64,000 nt of DNA from Haemonchus contortus (Eukaryota; Nematoda; Chromadorea; Rhabditida; Trichostrongylidae). Under the pieces are notes generated by a model. The model was not told the DNA's origin. It worked only from the letters and a program-made list of their open reading frames with translations, and did not search any database. Positions 48,316-60,490 of the stretch are shown piece by piece. The stretch is from assembly GCA_000469685.2 (NCBI GenBank), contig LS997563.1:6882437-6946436 (forward strand). Reading direction: 5' to 3'. Within the stretch, counting starts at the first letter, position 1. Each line of letters opens with the position of its first letter. The translations under genes were made by a program, and so were the position numbers.

Positions 48316-48666
48316 GAGGTAAGCAAACCAGCCCTTCTGCTGGATGCATTTCCTTATTCTTCGATTCTGTCTAAGGGTCTTAATCCCACTCAGGGGAAGC
48401 ACGTGGGTAGTCCTAAGTCCTAGGTGGAAGTTCTCTATACGGTGTACATAGGGCTGCCTTGCAACTGTGACAGTATCGTGTGCTTTGACAATTGATTCAT
48501 ATGTTGCCCAATGTCTTCCACATATCAACAAGTGTCTCCCACCTGGGATTTAACAGTACACTCCCCACGTACATTTTCTGAGTGGGATTATGATACCTTT
48601 AAACAGAATCACAGAATAGGGAAATGCATCCAGCAGAAAGGCCAAAAGGGCTGGTTTGCTTATCTC
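48316..48666. mobile_element. Long-TIR fold-back element, family D
   Basis: 351 bp with inverted arms of roughly 110-130 bp (left GAGGTAAGCAAACCAGCCC; right, reversed, GAGATAAGCAAACCAGCCC; both then share GCTGGATGCATTTCC and AATCCCACTCAG). Flanked by ACGAACAAT (48,307-48,315) and ACGAACATT (48,667-48,675), a 9-bp duplication with one mismatch. Open frames on both strands are by-products. Confidence 0.8.
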
Positions 48667-48675
48667 ACGAACATT

Positions 48676-50276
48676 GAGCGCTCGTTGAGCCTTGAAAATC
48701 GTACTTATCAGCTTGCAATCAGGTGGGTTCAAAAACGATATGGTTTTATGGTTTTTAGCCCCAAATTTCAGAAAATCACACCTCGACCACTCTAATGAGA
48801 TGTTTTTTGATGCGTCCCGTGTGAAAACTCATGCGCCTGAGAAAAATTAGTCAAACCAGCTTGAATGATTCTTTGCTCAGGATCTCGTGACGTCGATCGT
48901 CTCATTTTGTGGTACTATAAGATGGCGGAAGTATGAGAATTCAACGTCACACTCCTTAGGAAGTGCCGAGTGGGAAAATGGACATGGGCCGAGTACTTTC
49001 AAACTTTATTCATTCTCCCGAAAAGATTAGCAAGGAGTAGTCAAAAAGCAGCCCATCAACCTACCAATCCAACTGTGTTCTCCAAATGTCATACGTTGTA
49101 GATCCAAAAAAATAAAACTTTAAAATGTCATTTGGTCAATTTGGAATATTGGGGATAAAAATGTCATGTGCACGATCCTTAGGCCTATGAATTAAGAGAT
49201 AGAATGGCTCAGGACAATTATCCCTAAATGATTTGTGATTGAATAATATCAGTTTTGAGGAGAACGTTGTTGTACCACTCCTTTCCGGGAGCGCATTGTT
49301 GCGCTCGTCCGTCGAAACTAGGTCACGCCGCAGCCGTCGCATGCGGTGGGTCAGCCCGCGATACTTGACAGACGTCGCAGCTGCCAGGAGAGCATACGGT
49401 TTGGCCCATGGCATTTACTTCAGACAGAAAATAACACGAACGAATGCAAATCATTCGCTCCATTTGGTGGTATTGTAATATCATCCCGAGACCTCAGTGA
49501 GCTGCGCTGCGTGCTAACTGGATGGGGTGACCTACTTTCAGCGGAGGCGCGGAACGGACGTTCTCCCTCCGTCCCAGGTGTAGGGACATATCCCTGAAGA
49601 ACTGGGAGGATAGGGTGTTCGGACACGTTTTCACATGTTATCGTCCCATCTCTAACAACATTCTGTGTTTGCTCGTGTTAGCGTCATTTCCACTGCAACA
49701 CGTTTGTTCTTGTCTCATCTCGTTCACCGGACTCCAGCGCAGTTGCGCCTACTTCGGACTGATGCCACGCCCCTTCTCGGGCGCTTTTCGCCACGACAAC
49801 GCTGCATGTCTACTACCTTGCCGACCTTTTTAATTGTGAACAGTCTTCACTGTTCTCAGTTCAAAGCGTAAGTCGATTTAGCAAGCCCACTGTTTTCACA
49901 GAATTTAACTCTTCGAGAAAAAAAAAGTGGAAAATTTATTTGAATTATACTTAGGTAAAAAACCACATTTGGCTTCATCGAGTAAAATTTAAAAACGTAT
50001 GCCAGATATGTGAGATCAAAGAGGAGTATATGCACACAAGGATTGGGACTATTTAGTAAAAAAAAGTACGAGAATTTCTTGATCCTCTATTGACGCATTG
50101 TCAGTTGATCCGTTCGTTGTACTCGTAGGTAGCGAATATGGAGTAATTACTTCAATTGGAGAGACTTTCGCTGAAAACAACCCAAATAGAGAAATGATAT
50201 GAACTCGCGAGTGAGCTGAATTTCAGGTACACCTCAAGTTTAATTTTTAAATCACAGTATCAAACCAGACCTTTTA
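48676..50276. other. Intergenic 3' of gene 5
   Basis: No gene recognised; contains family A copy 2 (listed separately). Confidence 0.5.
49287..49566. mobile_element. Inverted-repeat element, family A copy 2
   Basis: About 280 bp, inverted relative to copy 1 at 6,441 and clearly homologous along its length (shared GAGCGAATGATTTGC, GTCAAGTATCGCGGG, GCGTGACCTAGTTTCGACG on one strand). Flanks CTCCTTTCC and CTCCGTCCC look like an aged 9-bp duplication (7 of 9 match). Confidence 0.75.
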
Positions 50277-53200
50277 TCAGAACTTTAATGAAGCGAAAGG
50301 TCTTCCAGCCGTTGTAATGAACATTGTTGTTCCAGACGGACGACGCCTATCATAGCCACCCATCCGAAAAATAAAACGGCGATAGTCTTTCATATAGAGC
50401 ATGATGATGATCGGTGAAAAGAATGGATATGCCGACATGAGAATTCCATTACAAAAGTTCAATGGCCAAGGTGTATTGCAGCCAGTAAACAGTAATAAAT
50501 ATATTGTGAACAATGGCAAATGTAGAAGAATAACAGGACATGCCGTCTGAAACTGTTGGATTTAGAAGTGCTGACTTCAGCTTTTTGGAATTTGGTCCCC
50601 AACTGTCAGGTTTTGTTATAAAGAGATATGGAACTCTTAATACCTTCACAGGATGAAGAAAATTAACGAATTCCTGCCTACCTGGATGAGTAGGACGACG
50701 AACAAGGTCTTCTGCATTCTTTTGGTTTGAGAACTGAGAGCGTTGGATTTCAAATAGAAATATACACGAAGAGCGCATGAAAATGCTATACAGACAAGTA
50801 CTAGGGGTAGTGAAAGCGCTTCCATTAGCATAACAAATTCATCTTTGGGTAACATCTGGAAACATTTTTCTCAGCCATCTTTTATCCTTAAAATGAGAAA
50901 AACATAAACAACTACGAAATGCCCGGCAAAAAACACGCTTTTGTAAAGTGCATGGGTAAGGAGGCGCCAACCCGGCGGCCGCTCGCGAAACTGGGTCACC
51001 GCGCGCAATGGTCGCAATGACACCTTCTAACCTATATGGGAGCTCAGAAAGCTTGTTGTGTCCTTCTCTGTGTGACAAGTAACTGAAACGAAAATTCAGT
51101 CCGGCACTCGGCTCTTACAGTAACCCCCTGGCTTACCCCACCACCCAACCCCGTGTCCTTGCCCAAAGCCCCTTTTCGACGCGTCGTACATATGACGGGT
51201 AAAAATTTGCGTGTTAACACGTGCTGGATCACTGTAAGAGCCGAGTGCCGGACTGAATTTTCGTTCCTGTTGACAAATAAGGTGTGTCCATTAGTTTAGG
51301 CGAAGGGTACCTGTCAAAAACTCCATACCAGTGTGGATTCATCACGTGACCTTCTAGAAGATTCCATAAAAATACCGTAAGGACCTGTATGGGGGGTGAC
51401 ATCCTAGGAGATTTCATGGTATCGCAATCAGTTGAGCGGATCGAGCTTCATCTTCAAAATTTTTGTATCGGGCTGTGAAATGTTTGTAAGAGGTGTGCAT
51501 AGAACCGCTTAGTAGGGACTTGAGGACCGAATGGTCTGTAGAAGTTTCAGGGAACGGTCTCGTAAAGAAGTAGGCGCTGTTAATGAGTGAGCAGTCATTA
51601 TATGGGCAAATAAGTAAGGAAGAGACAGCCGGATATATTACGCGTATACGCGGGGTAGTATCCTTACATAGAAACCCTACGGGAGCTTCCAGAAAGTTCT
51701 GAGAGAAATCCGGACCATGATGAAATTTTCGGCAGATATTTTACAACAACCAAATATCAAAATCTATCTTGTGCTATCCACTGCCAGGCCGACTCGAGAA
51801 TGTTTCTGAGTAAGAAAAACTTACATCGAGTGAGAACCCAACAAAGGCCCGGTTGCCGAGGTTGAAATCATAGTCAGTCATCAAAAGCTGCTTCACATGG
51901 GCTGTGAACGGTGGTTTTGGCCATCCAGTGAAGTAGACCATAAGGACCCAGTTTGTAATGAGAGCAACATTAATAACTGTATACACTGCCAAACATTTGA
52001 ATGACGTATAGATGAAGAAAAGGTGAGGCCTGAAAGACATAACTGATCACAAATCACATTCCAATAAAACTTTACACTCTTTACAAAGTAAATATAGGGT
52101 TGTAGCCGCAGCCAATCGCACTCGAAGACCACTCCTCGCTTAGCATTCGCGTCAGGATCCTCGTGGCATTCCAGACCTACTACTCCAGAGTTACTCGTCG
52201 CGGTTACGATCAAATCTACAGGGATAGGTAATTTCGAGTGGTAGCCTTTGCTTAATTTTGGAAAACACCCAATAGCCCTGGGAACTTGCCATTTGATAGG
52301 TCCACTTTTTATAGGTCCACTTGGAGTCGATATTATTTTCATTTTCACCCTATACTGTTTTGCAACTCCCAGGACCTTTTTATATACTGTATTGCGAAGT
52401 CGAAGAGGGTCCTGTCACGACAAACCGGATTGGCCACGTCATACGTTTTACTGGTACTGCATGAATATCGGAGGGATATCAACGCCCCGTGAAAGTGTGA
52501 CACAGGAACTCCCTTGTGCCCCACCAGCCACCCCGTGGACACATTCACTAGGGTGGCAGAACTTCTTCCCGAGTCCCCACGGCCATCGGCAGTGGTTCCG
52601 TCTGCCATATACTTCCACTGGGGACTTAAATCCTTCTCTTCATAGTGCGCGATCGAGTGTGGCGAGCGCGGCACGCCGTTCGGGGAAAAGGTACCAGACC
52701 CCATTCATTGGACCATGAAGCCCGTCCTCGCACAACTAAGCTTGCGATTTCTTGCAGATAGCCAATCATAGGACGAACTGTGCGCTGAGCCTGTTACATA
52801 GGTACTTTTTGTACTGAATATTTAGCCAATTTCAGTTGAAGTCTTACCTGCATAACTGAATAAATCTATAAATAAAGCTGTTCGTACTATATACCAATGT
52901 CGATATAAGTGTTGCATTATAAACTAAAATCAGAGTTGGGGCCACAGACCATTCTGAACCTCGACCAGTTGTAAGGAACACAAAGGAGCCATTGTGCACT
53001 AGCATCCTCTTGAAATGATAATATCAAATTAGTACAGAATTACGGGATTTTTTTATTCATCCAATTTTATTTACTTGTTGATTCTCACTTCTTTGTTTTT
53101 TTGTTTTCTTTTCATGGTTGGAGAATTTTAATAGGGGCTCGTTCGATATGTTGCCTTCATTGGGTAAGAAGGGGAAAAAGTTGAAGCAGGATAGTTCATG

Positions 53201-53806
53201 GAGGGCGAAAACAAAACTGGGGATCCATGGAACTCTGAGATATAAAGCTTCTTTGAACAAATCATTTACAAGGCCGAACGAGGTTGTGACCACTTCTCAA
53301 GCTTTGGACGAGAGTTGTACCGTTGCAGAGCTATGTTTGCTGGCCAGTAGCGTGTATCGGCTCATTTCCCAACAAACGTGCTCCAATTCAAATAATTTCA
53401 GCCTCTGCAACGGCGCCAAACTCGTCTTTCCTTGGTAGCGGCATCGATCGGGATTGGCAATCGAGTTCCCACCACATAATGCCCTATCGAGATTTCTGAT
53501 ACTGAACCCATCTAATTCCTGAGACAGGTGACTATAAACAAGAAGGAAATGATCTTCATCTAAAAAACTATCTAAAAAAGGCTAGAGACTTACCGGTGCT
53601 AGAAATAGATAACAAGTGACCATTATGAAATTCTGAACAGAAATTAACCCAAAATAGAGTTTTACTATTAAGGGCACATTCAAAGGACATCTGATAACAA
53701 CAAATAGCAGAGTTGGATTTGTAATCATACCCATACAGCAGATGCATTCAACAATCATTGTGTAAAGGTAAGTCATATTGAAATGTTTACCCTGAAAATT
53801 CATCAA
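50277..53806 (-). CDS. Str-superfamily 7TM chemoreceptor gene 5 (intact)
   Basis: Five exons, 340 aa: 53594-53806, 52848-53008, 51825-52029, 50682-50855, 50277-50546; phases 0, 2, 0, 0. Exon 1: TM1 (VECICCMGMITNPTLLFVVI), RCPLN, TM2. Exon 2: RMLVHNGSFVFLTTGRGSEW, then TM3 ending NSFIYRFIQLC. Exon 3: RPHLFFIYTSFKC, TM4 (VINVALITNWVLMVYF), GWPKPPF. Exon 4: MLMEALSLPLVLVCIAFSCA (TM5). Exon 5: PVILLHLPLFTIYLLLFTGC, TM7 (GILMSAYPFFSPIIIML), MKDYRRFIF, short basic tail. Exon 2 appears to use the acceptor TTTCAAG, a less usual form. No TTTCAG lies close to the ATG, unlike genes 2-4. More diverged than genes 2-4 but with exactly the same architecture. Confidence 0.88.
51082..51270. mobile_element. 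Short inverted-repeat element, family E
   Basis: 189 bp with terminal inverted repeats of about 41 bp; 35 bp are identical (AACGAAAATTCAGTCCGGCA, then CTCGGCTCTTACAGT). Flanked by TGACAAGTA (51,073-51,081) and TGACAAATA (51,271-51,279), 8 of 9 matching. In intron 3 of gene 5. Confidence 0.85.
52250..52790. repeat. Unidentified block open on both strands
   Basis: Intron 2 of gene 5 contains a block with long frames on both strands: 156 codons plus (52,248-52,718) and 119 codons minus (52,345-52,704). The minus frame and its neighbours contain GVWYLFPERRAALATLDRAL in one frame and EEKDLSPQWKYMADGT in another. I do not recognise a family; an internal fragment of a retroelement is possible. Confidence 0.35.
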
Positions 53807-54873
53807 AACAGATATTTCAGAGCTGTCTTGTACATCTCAGAGCTGGAGAATCGCATAGTAATGTCCGATTCGAGCATTAGATACGTATCGATCCATTGTG
53901 TCAAGGTCACACGCAATTGAGTAGAAACGCATCATCGATCGATATCTATCTGGAGCTCGTGGACATCTTCGCATTTCTCCGACTCTGAACACTATTTGAC
54001 ACGAAAAACAGAATAACTTGGTGAAAACAACAAGTTCGAACATGTTCAAAGAAGCGAGATGACGTAGTCGAAAAGAGAATCGTATTTTTATTGTATTTTT
54101 ATTAATTTCTTATTATTATGACTAGCTGCTAGCTGCTGTGAACGGTTATACGGTGTCACAAACTCGTGGAGAATGTCATATCGACATCAAAATGATAAGC
54201 GCCAAGCTGAATAACCATTATGTCCTCCTTTTATCTCTGATAAAGTCAGCACTGAAATATAGCGGAGCATTTTCAGAGCTGGACTGCAAGATGTTTTACA
54301 ATTAGTGAACATTCCTGATAACTTCGTTCTTAGTTGTATTAGCCTTCGAGATTTTTGACCCATTGACGACCACGTGGGGGCCACACCATATCGTGCCCCT
54401 GTAGTATTTATATTATTTATCAAGCGTTCTTATAATTTTTTTCATGTTTTCAAGTATCAGCTTAGCTCACAACCTTCTAGAGAACCTTGAGGCATCGTGG
54501 CTAGAAATCATTCACTTCCAACTACAGTTATAAGAGAAATTAAGCGTTAATATAAGGACAATGTAAAAGGCGCGGTCGCCTATGGGTCAATCATTACCAG
54601 AAATCGTTTCGGGGAATTATTACGAGCTTTACATTCAAACATGCTGATGACGACCGTTTTTTTAAAATAACTCATTTTTTGAAGTTGTTCATCGAATGAA
54701 AAATTCATCAAGGTAATGAACTCCTTCGAAAAAAAAACACCTTTACTATCGCAAAATTAGACGATTCTCTAGGACCATGCTGTATGTGGTTTCATTTAGG
54801 CCTGATGTAATTGTTCTGAGAATAAGAATTGAAAGAAAGTAGAAATTTAGATGAATGAAACAAAAAATACAAC

Positions 54874-54895
54874 TGCAGTCCACATGTGGACTGCA
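54874..54895. repeat. Perfect 22-bp palindrome
   Basis: TGCAGTCCACA followed by its exact complement TGTGGACTGCA. No spacer. Confidence 0.8.
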
Positions 54896-55739
54896 TGGTC
54901 GTCAATGGGTTAATAACAGTTATACATGGCGCGTTTCGGCAATATCGCCTTCGTCGGAGCCTGTGAGTCGAACCTATATTTGTGATTCCTAGATTATCTT
55001 CAGAAGGCTTATACAACTAACGACGAATTTGTTTCAGTATGCCGAGATTGAATGAAAGTCGGACGTGGAATATTCCTTATAACATAATCAAGCAGCTCTT
55101 AGTTCGTTCGGAACTGACTCTACGATAAGTGGTGCATAACCAATAGTTGTACCATATGTCCTTACGGGAAAACAGGTGATTGCGCACTGATAGGCGTAAT
55201 ATACCAGATAGAGTGCCGGGCATGTGGATTAACAAACATTGAAGAAATGGGAAGGCAACTGGCTGTACGTCAAGGGACATCTAGCGCGACAGCTTGACGA
55301 CGCCGCTTTATAAACATAAACCTGAGGACCGATAACAACAATTTTGCAAGAAAGCGCACGATATTAGTGCGGGTGACGTAGATTTCGACGAGAAAAGCAT
55401 CAGAGGCGTTCCGATTTCCCAGAGAAATCCAAAAATGAACGAGAGAGATGAGTATCCGTCCATAACTAATGATCTTTTGCATAAATGCCGCACTGCGAGT
55501 AGTGACTCAGTAGCACTATGACGTGATCTTCCTTATCACAAGAATAAGTGAGACGACATTAAGTTTCATTCGCTACTGACAATTGCCTGTGTCGATAGCG
55601 GATTTTCTCCGCTTGAGCGGTGGAACCTGGGTGAGTCGTTTGCGAAAGACGGGTTTCGAATAAATCGCCACGTTCGCAATAGGAGTCAAGACGCTTTTTG
55701 AATAGCGGGTTAATCGCCTCAATCACGTTCAGGCTTATG

Positions 55740-56120
55740 AAGCCGACGATTGCGTCAAAACGTTCGGCCGTTGATTAGCTGTTCCCCTCAAACCTCGAAC
55801 GGGATTATGACTTAAGAGTACACCTGTGTAGAGCTTGTTGGATGGCATGCAAATCACCTCGAAGGCGTTTAGGTCGCTGAATAAGACGATTGCAGCGAAA
55901 CGTTGGGCCGTTAATTAACTGTCCCCTTTAGGCCTCGAACGGGATTATGACTACTACATAATCCTAGACCGATTTAAGGGCAAGTTAATTGGCTGAGCAT
56001 TTTCTGGGGTTTAGGATGGAAAGGATAGGTAGCGTTAGTCGAATGCACTGCTAAGCCGGACATTCTAGGAGAATTGAAATGAACAGAACTTCATAACTTA
56101 AGAGTACACCTGTGTAGAGC
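55740..56120 (+). repeat. Degenerate direct repeats
   Basis: GACGATTGC...AACGTT.GGCCGTT, then CCTCGAACGGGATTATGACT occurs twice (about 55,745-55,812 and 55,885-55,952). A separate 25-bp string beginning ACTTAAGAGTACACCTG recurs exactly at 55,810-55,834 and 56,096-56,120. Confidence 0.7.
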
Positions 56121-56443
56121 CAGGTGGTCATAAGGTTTTCGTTGATAAGTCATTGAGCATGTTCATTGTGCACTTGACTTACAACTTATGGCGAGGGTTT
56201 TTTTTTTCAAAAAAAAACTACCACATAATAAAAAATGCCACGGCCTAATAAAGAATTCGATCCAAACATGGAAACAGGGCAGTTTATGAGACAGAATGTT
56301 ACTCGTTCTCAGCCTTTGATTTCCAGGTGTCACAGCTAGAGCGTAAGGTACCTTTTTTAGAGTCAAAAAATGAGACCCCGACAGTAATCTTACTTACCTT
56401 CAATGGGATCTTCCGTGAAGGTCTTCCGCTCATGTCATAAATA

Positions 56444-57030
56444 TTAGGTCGATGCATAATCATTGCCGATTTTTTCAGCGAATTTTACTTTAAGAAACGA
56501 TAGAAATATCGAGCAAAGACATGTTCAAATAGTTGCTCCGGAACATATCCACCATCTACATCAAGCACTGCTTCCCATTTGCTGAGCGGTTGGATTCCAC
56601 AGGCGCAGAAGTTTCGATTCTTGGAGGAGGTCACGCCTTGACGTTGGCCATCGAGCCATCCACTTCATCGAAAGCTGTGTTCGTTAACCAATTTTTCAAC
56701 GGGCGAACAACGTGATAATCCATAGGAGTTTCTGTTGGTGGATAAGGCGACCGTAGAAGCAAATTCCATTCTTTTCTCGTCTTTGCCTGACTGTTCCGTC
56801 GCCGAGAAGTTCATTGAGATCACGTTATGAGTGGTCGCCTCCAACATCACTCGAAGTAATAAAGCATAATATAGTGTATATGAATACAAAATTCTAGACA
56901 TATTTCTGTTAAGGGAAGCAAGAAGATTGAGCAAGAAGATTATTTATACAAGAATACCGAATTCAAAAGTTTAATTTTATCGAAAGAAAAGAAGTCACGA
57001 AAAAATCCGCAATCAATATGCATCAACCTA
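56444..57030 (-). mobile_element. Deleted cecropia-type mariner, copy 3
   Basis: 587 bp, termini TTAGGTCGATGCATAATCAT and, on the other strand, TTAGGTTGATGCATATTGAT, flanked by TA. The same internally deleted structure as 43.2-43.8 kb, with minus-strand remnants (NFSATEQSGKDEKRMEF, STNRNSYGLSRCSPVEK). Confidence 0.82.
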
Positions 57031-58529
57031 ATATTATTGTGAAGCGTTGGCCAAAGCATTACGGCTATCGTTTTGACTTCGTCGCCTTCGTCAGGGCTTG
57101 AAAGTCGGAGAGTCCGAAGAAGTTTAGCCTCATTAAACGCCATTTCAGCCCTCAGCTTAATTTGAGCATGGAGTGCAAATACCTGGGTTGGTTCTGCAAA
57201 TTACAATAGGTAACCCACTTCAGATGCGCCTGACCTGTAAAACAAAGCCGAAATGCTGGCGGCAAGTGACAACATCTAGGCAAAGCTTCGTAATAACATC
57301 TAAGACTTTGATGTTCTATTCCGAGATCTACGAAACGTCGAAAATGGCAGTTCTCTATGGTGTTCTGAGGTAAACCCAAGAAGATGCAAAAGAACGAAGG
57401 GAGTCATGGAGCAGTTGCAAGAAGTGCTGAAGTCAAAGGACCGAGAAAGATTGCCCTGAGGTTATGAATGTTGCTACATTCCATAAAATTTATTCGGTGG
57501 AATCTGGAGAATACGGACCCAATGTCCCAGTTCCCGAAATCTAAAAGTATATCCATATGCTACTGGCCCGAAAATATCGTGACGATCGTGAATCTTTTAT
57601 TGCATAGACGCACGAAAAGCTTATTAGACAGCTAGAAACGCCTCCAGAATGCTTTTACTATTCGTAATAAATGAATAGTGGAACAATAATTCACCTGTCA
57701 CCTGCCGCCCCATACCATCCGCCTCCTCGGATGACGTCTTCCTTGAAGAGAGGGTAAAAACCGATTGCGTAGGCGGCCTTATGTAGACCGACCTCCATAA
57801 AGACATCATACGTATGGTCCCAGCTCACTCATATACTCGAAGACTTTTTACTGGATAGTTGTTCCCGAATCCTCCCTTGAAGACACCTCGAAGTGCAGGA
57901 AGGAGTGATCAGCTTTCACATACTACGAATCAGAAGACAGAAGCCCTAAACGTTTAGTGGAATCTGATAGGCCCTGTGGCTTTTACTCAAGTACTGGAAT
58001 CCCAAATAGGGGATTCAGAATACTGCTAGCTCCCACTGATCTGGACCTATAACTATCGAACAACAGTCACTGTTGATAACAAAATAGGCAGACAGATTGA
58101 TGGCTTTCCACAGACTGGCAACATCGGTCTAATGCTAACAGGCTCCTTTTTTCCTTATTATTGAACTATTTCTAAACCTAGAACGGTAAGTAATTAATTC
58201 CCAAGAGGAATCAACAGAGGACTAATTAAAGTTCATTACCGTAATCACCCTAGATTGAAAAATTGAAGCACAAAGTAGGAACATTGGTAGTTACTCTAAT
58301 AAGATCAGAAAAGTCGTCACCAATTTTGATAAATTATGATAGAAAATAAATCTGAAATAATGAAGTAATGAAATTAATCATTTCAATAATAAACATCAAA
58401 CTTCTACAGACGAACACATAGCCATTAGAAATAAGTTCAGGCTATTAACAAAATGTACTGAACTATTGTCACCTGTTTCTTACTAATTGGCTCTAGACTA
58501 ATATAGGAACTTGTCGTAAGCAGCTTAGC

Positions 58530-58830
58530 TTAAGTGATTAAAGATGAAGTCTTTGACGTTAATCATACCCGTTATCGGAATGCGCCACACATTCGACTTC
58601 CATTCAGAGTCGCAGTGTTTGTTGGAAAAAGTTTGTACATAGCTTATACTATGAGTTGCGGTGTCCAGCTGATTTACAAGTCATTTACAGTTTACAAAGT
58701 TTTTGGACTTCTGTCCTTCCAGATCAGCCTGGTACTAATCATCCGATTCTAGAGAGATGCAAGCCTTGGGTGGCCTGAGCGGTATCCATCTGGGTTGCGA
58801 GCCGCTGACGATGAGCGCACCTGCCAGTAC
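58530..58830 (-). repeat. tRNA-derived SINE, diverged
   Basis: Minus strand: GCTCGCAACCCAGATGG in the head region, body with GTACCAGGCTGATCTGGAAG and ACTCTGAATGGAAGTCG at the far end. Confidence 0.55.
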
Positions 58831-59839
58831 TATATCACATACGGCCTGACTGCTTCGAATAATTTTGTATAAACTGAAGGTTCCTGATTTATACGATTTT
58901 AACTGCTGGGCCTATGGCGGTACGATAACGTACAATCCGAGAGCCAGTCCTTAATCGGTGAATTCCCTTTTTTTCTAGAGAATTCCTGGACTTTTTCTTA
59001 AAGGCACGGTTCACGATTAAAATAACTCCATGGCCCATAGTGACAGAGAAAGTAAATTCTGAGCAGTTATGGCTTTATGTAGTGGGCTTTTTGCTCAATT
59101 GCAACAACTGAAATCTCGTCCAAATACCCTTTCCATGTCATCTCCGTCATGGTAATCTTGTAAATCCTCCATTCCCACTGTTTTCTAGGAGCCTTATTTT
59201 CGCAAAATCGACGAGTTTTCTAACTATCTTTACCACCGACGCACTATTCTCAATCAATACTTCCGCTTATCGACTGGAAAAGGGTACCTCAAAGTTATCG
59301 TCCACTGTGCCTTCAAGGAAGGTATCGGTCGTGGCTTCAGGCCTTGGTATCCACTGAATCCTCCCAGTGATGAGAACTTCCAGTGAAGCATTGTTAAACG
59401 GAGATCAATCAGAATCTCTTCGAAAACCATTTCAACAGATATAACAATCAAGTTTTTGTGAAATTAAAGCACTTAACATTTCGTTGCTAGCCTCTATTCC
59501 AATAGACCTAATAGAACTCCTAGTATGGACTTCACAATCTGTTAATTGCTATCTTACAAATGACAGTGTCGGCCTAGCAACGGACAACACCATTAAGGAC
59601 CAATTAACAATAATTAATACAAAAATTCAGTATAAATTATTTCCATGTAGCTTAAATATAAACGAGATTCTCTTTGAAAGGAACGAAAGTGCAAAATAAC
59701 AGATGTATTGAACCAGACAAAATTTCTCCATCTCAAACGAATTCTGGGAGCAATCCATGAAATGTAGACTTTTCACCTGAGTATCTTATTAGCAAAACCG
59801 GTATGATGTCTAAAAAAGAAATTTTTTCGGTGCTGGTCA

Positions 59840-60010
59840 ATCCCGGTTCAGGATGCGCCCGGCTCGACTTCCATTCAGAATCGCAGTGGCTGTCGGAATG
59901 CATTTGTAGCCCACACAATGAGTTGCGGTTCCTAGCCGATGCAAAAGTCAGCGCTTTCATCCTGCCAGACAGGTCTGGAATCAACTGTCCAATCGCGGAG
60001 GGATGGGTCC
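59840..60010 (-). repeat. tRNA-derived SINE body
   Basis: Minus strand: GGATGAAAGCGCTGACTTT, GCATCGGCTAGGAACCGCAA, TTGTGTGGGCTACAAATGC, TTCTGAATGGAAGTCG. Confidence 0.6.
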
Positions 60011-60329
60011 GGGAACTTCTCCCCTAACACGGCGTCGCACACGCCGCACCCGCCGCCTATCGCAGGATTGCGATGGAAGATTGGAGCGCGCAATTTGTGT
60101 GGTGGGGAGTCCTTTAAACATTTGAATTGGCCGGCCGCTCTCTTCAGTTCCAATGCAATTTTGATCGTCTTTTATATAGGAGGAGTCATTTGAATTAATC
60201 AAGTCTAATAAACATGAAAACTAAAAAGAAACAGAAGAAAAAACGATAAAATCCAATGAAAAAGCAAGCCAGTCAAGGAAAAATTCCGCGACCTATCGAT
60301 TGGCGGGAGTACGGTAATTGCAGTGACGT

Positions 60330-60490
60330 TCGCCGCATGCCGCAAAGGAGAATGCCGCGATAGGGGAGAAGTTCCGTTACCCCGGAGGGATGGAGTGCTT
60401 GATTGGCATGGGTCAATACCGATCAGGAACTCGATGCTCAGGCCTTGCGTGTAATAGTGCATCACCTGGCCCTACACCACTTATGCCCTA
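60330..60490 (-). repeat. tRNA-derived SINE head
   Basis: Minus strand: CATAAGTGGTGTAGGGCCAG, GATGCACTATTACACGC, then a box B-like GAGCATCGAGTTCCTG. Confidence 0.55.

Larger units (their letters stand above)
53830..56443. other. Intergenic between gene 5 and the PLD gene (part 1)
   Basis: AT-rich, no gene recognised. It contains the palindrome at 54,874, a GACGA..GAAACG motif near 54,930 on the minus strand, and the direct repeats near 55.7-56.1 kb. Confidence 0.5.

Noticed and set aside
48292..48795. Minus 79-codon and plus 94-codon frames with similar peptides
   Set aside because: They are the two arms of the family D fold-back element.
1225..60490. tRNA genes suggested by box A and box B motifs
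   Set aside because: None shows an acceptor stem and anticodon arm that I can pair; they fit a SINE family.
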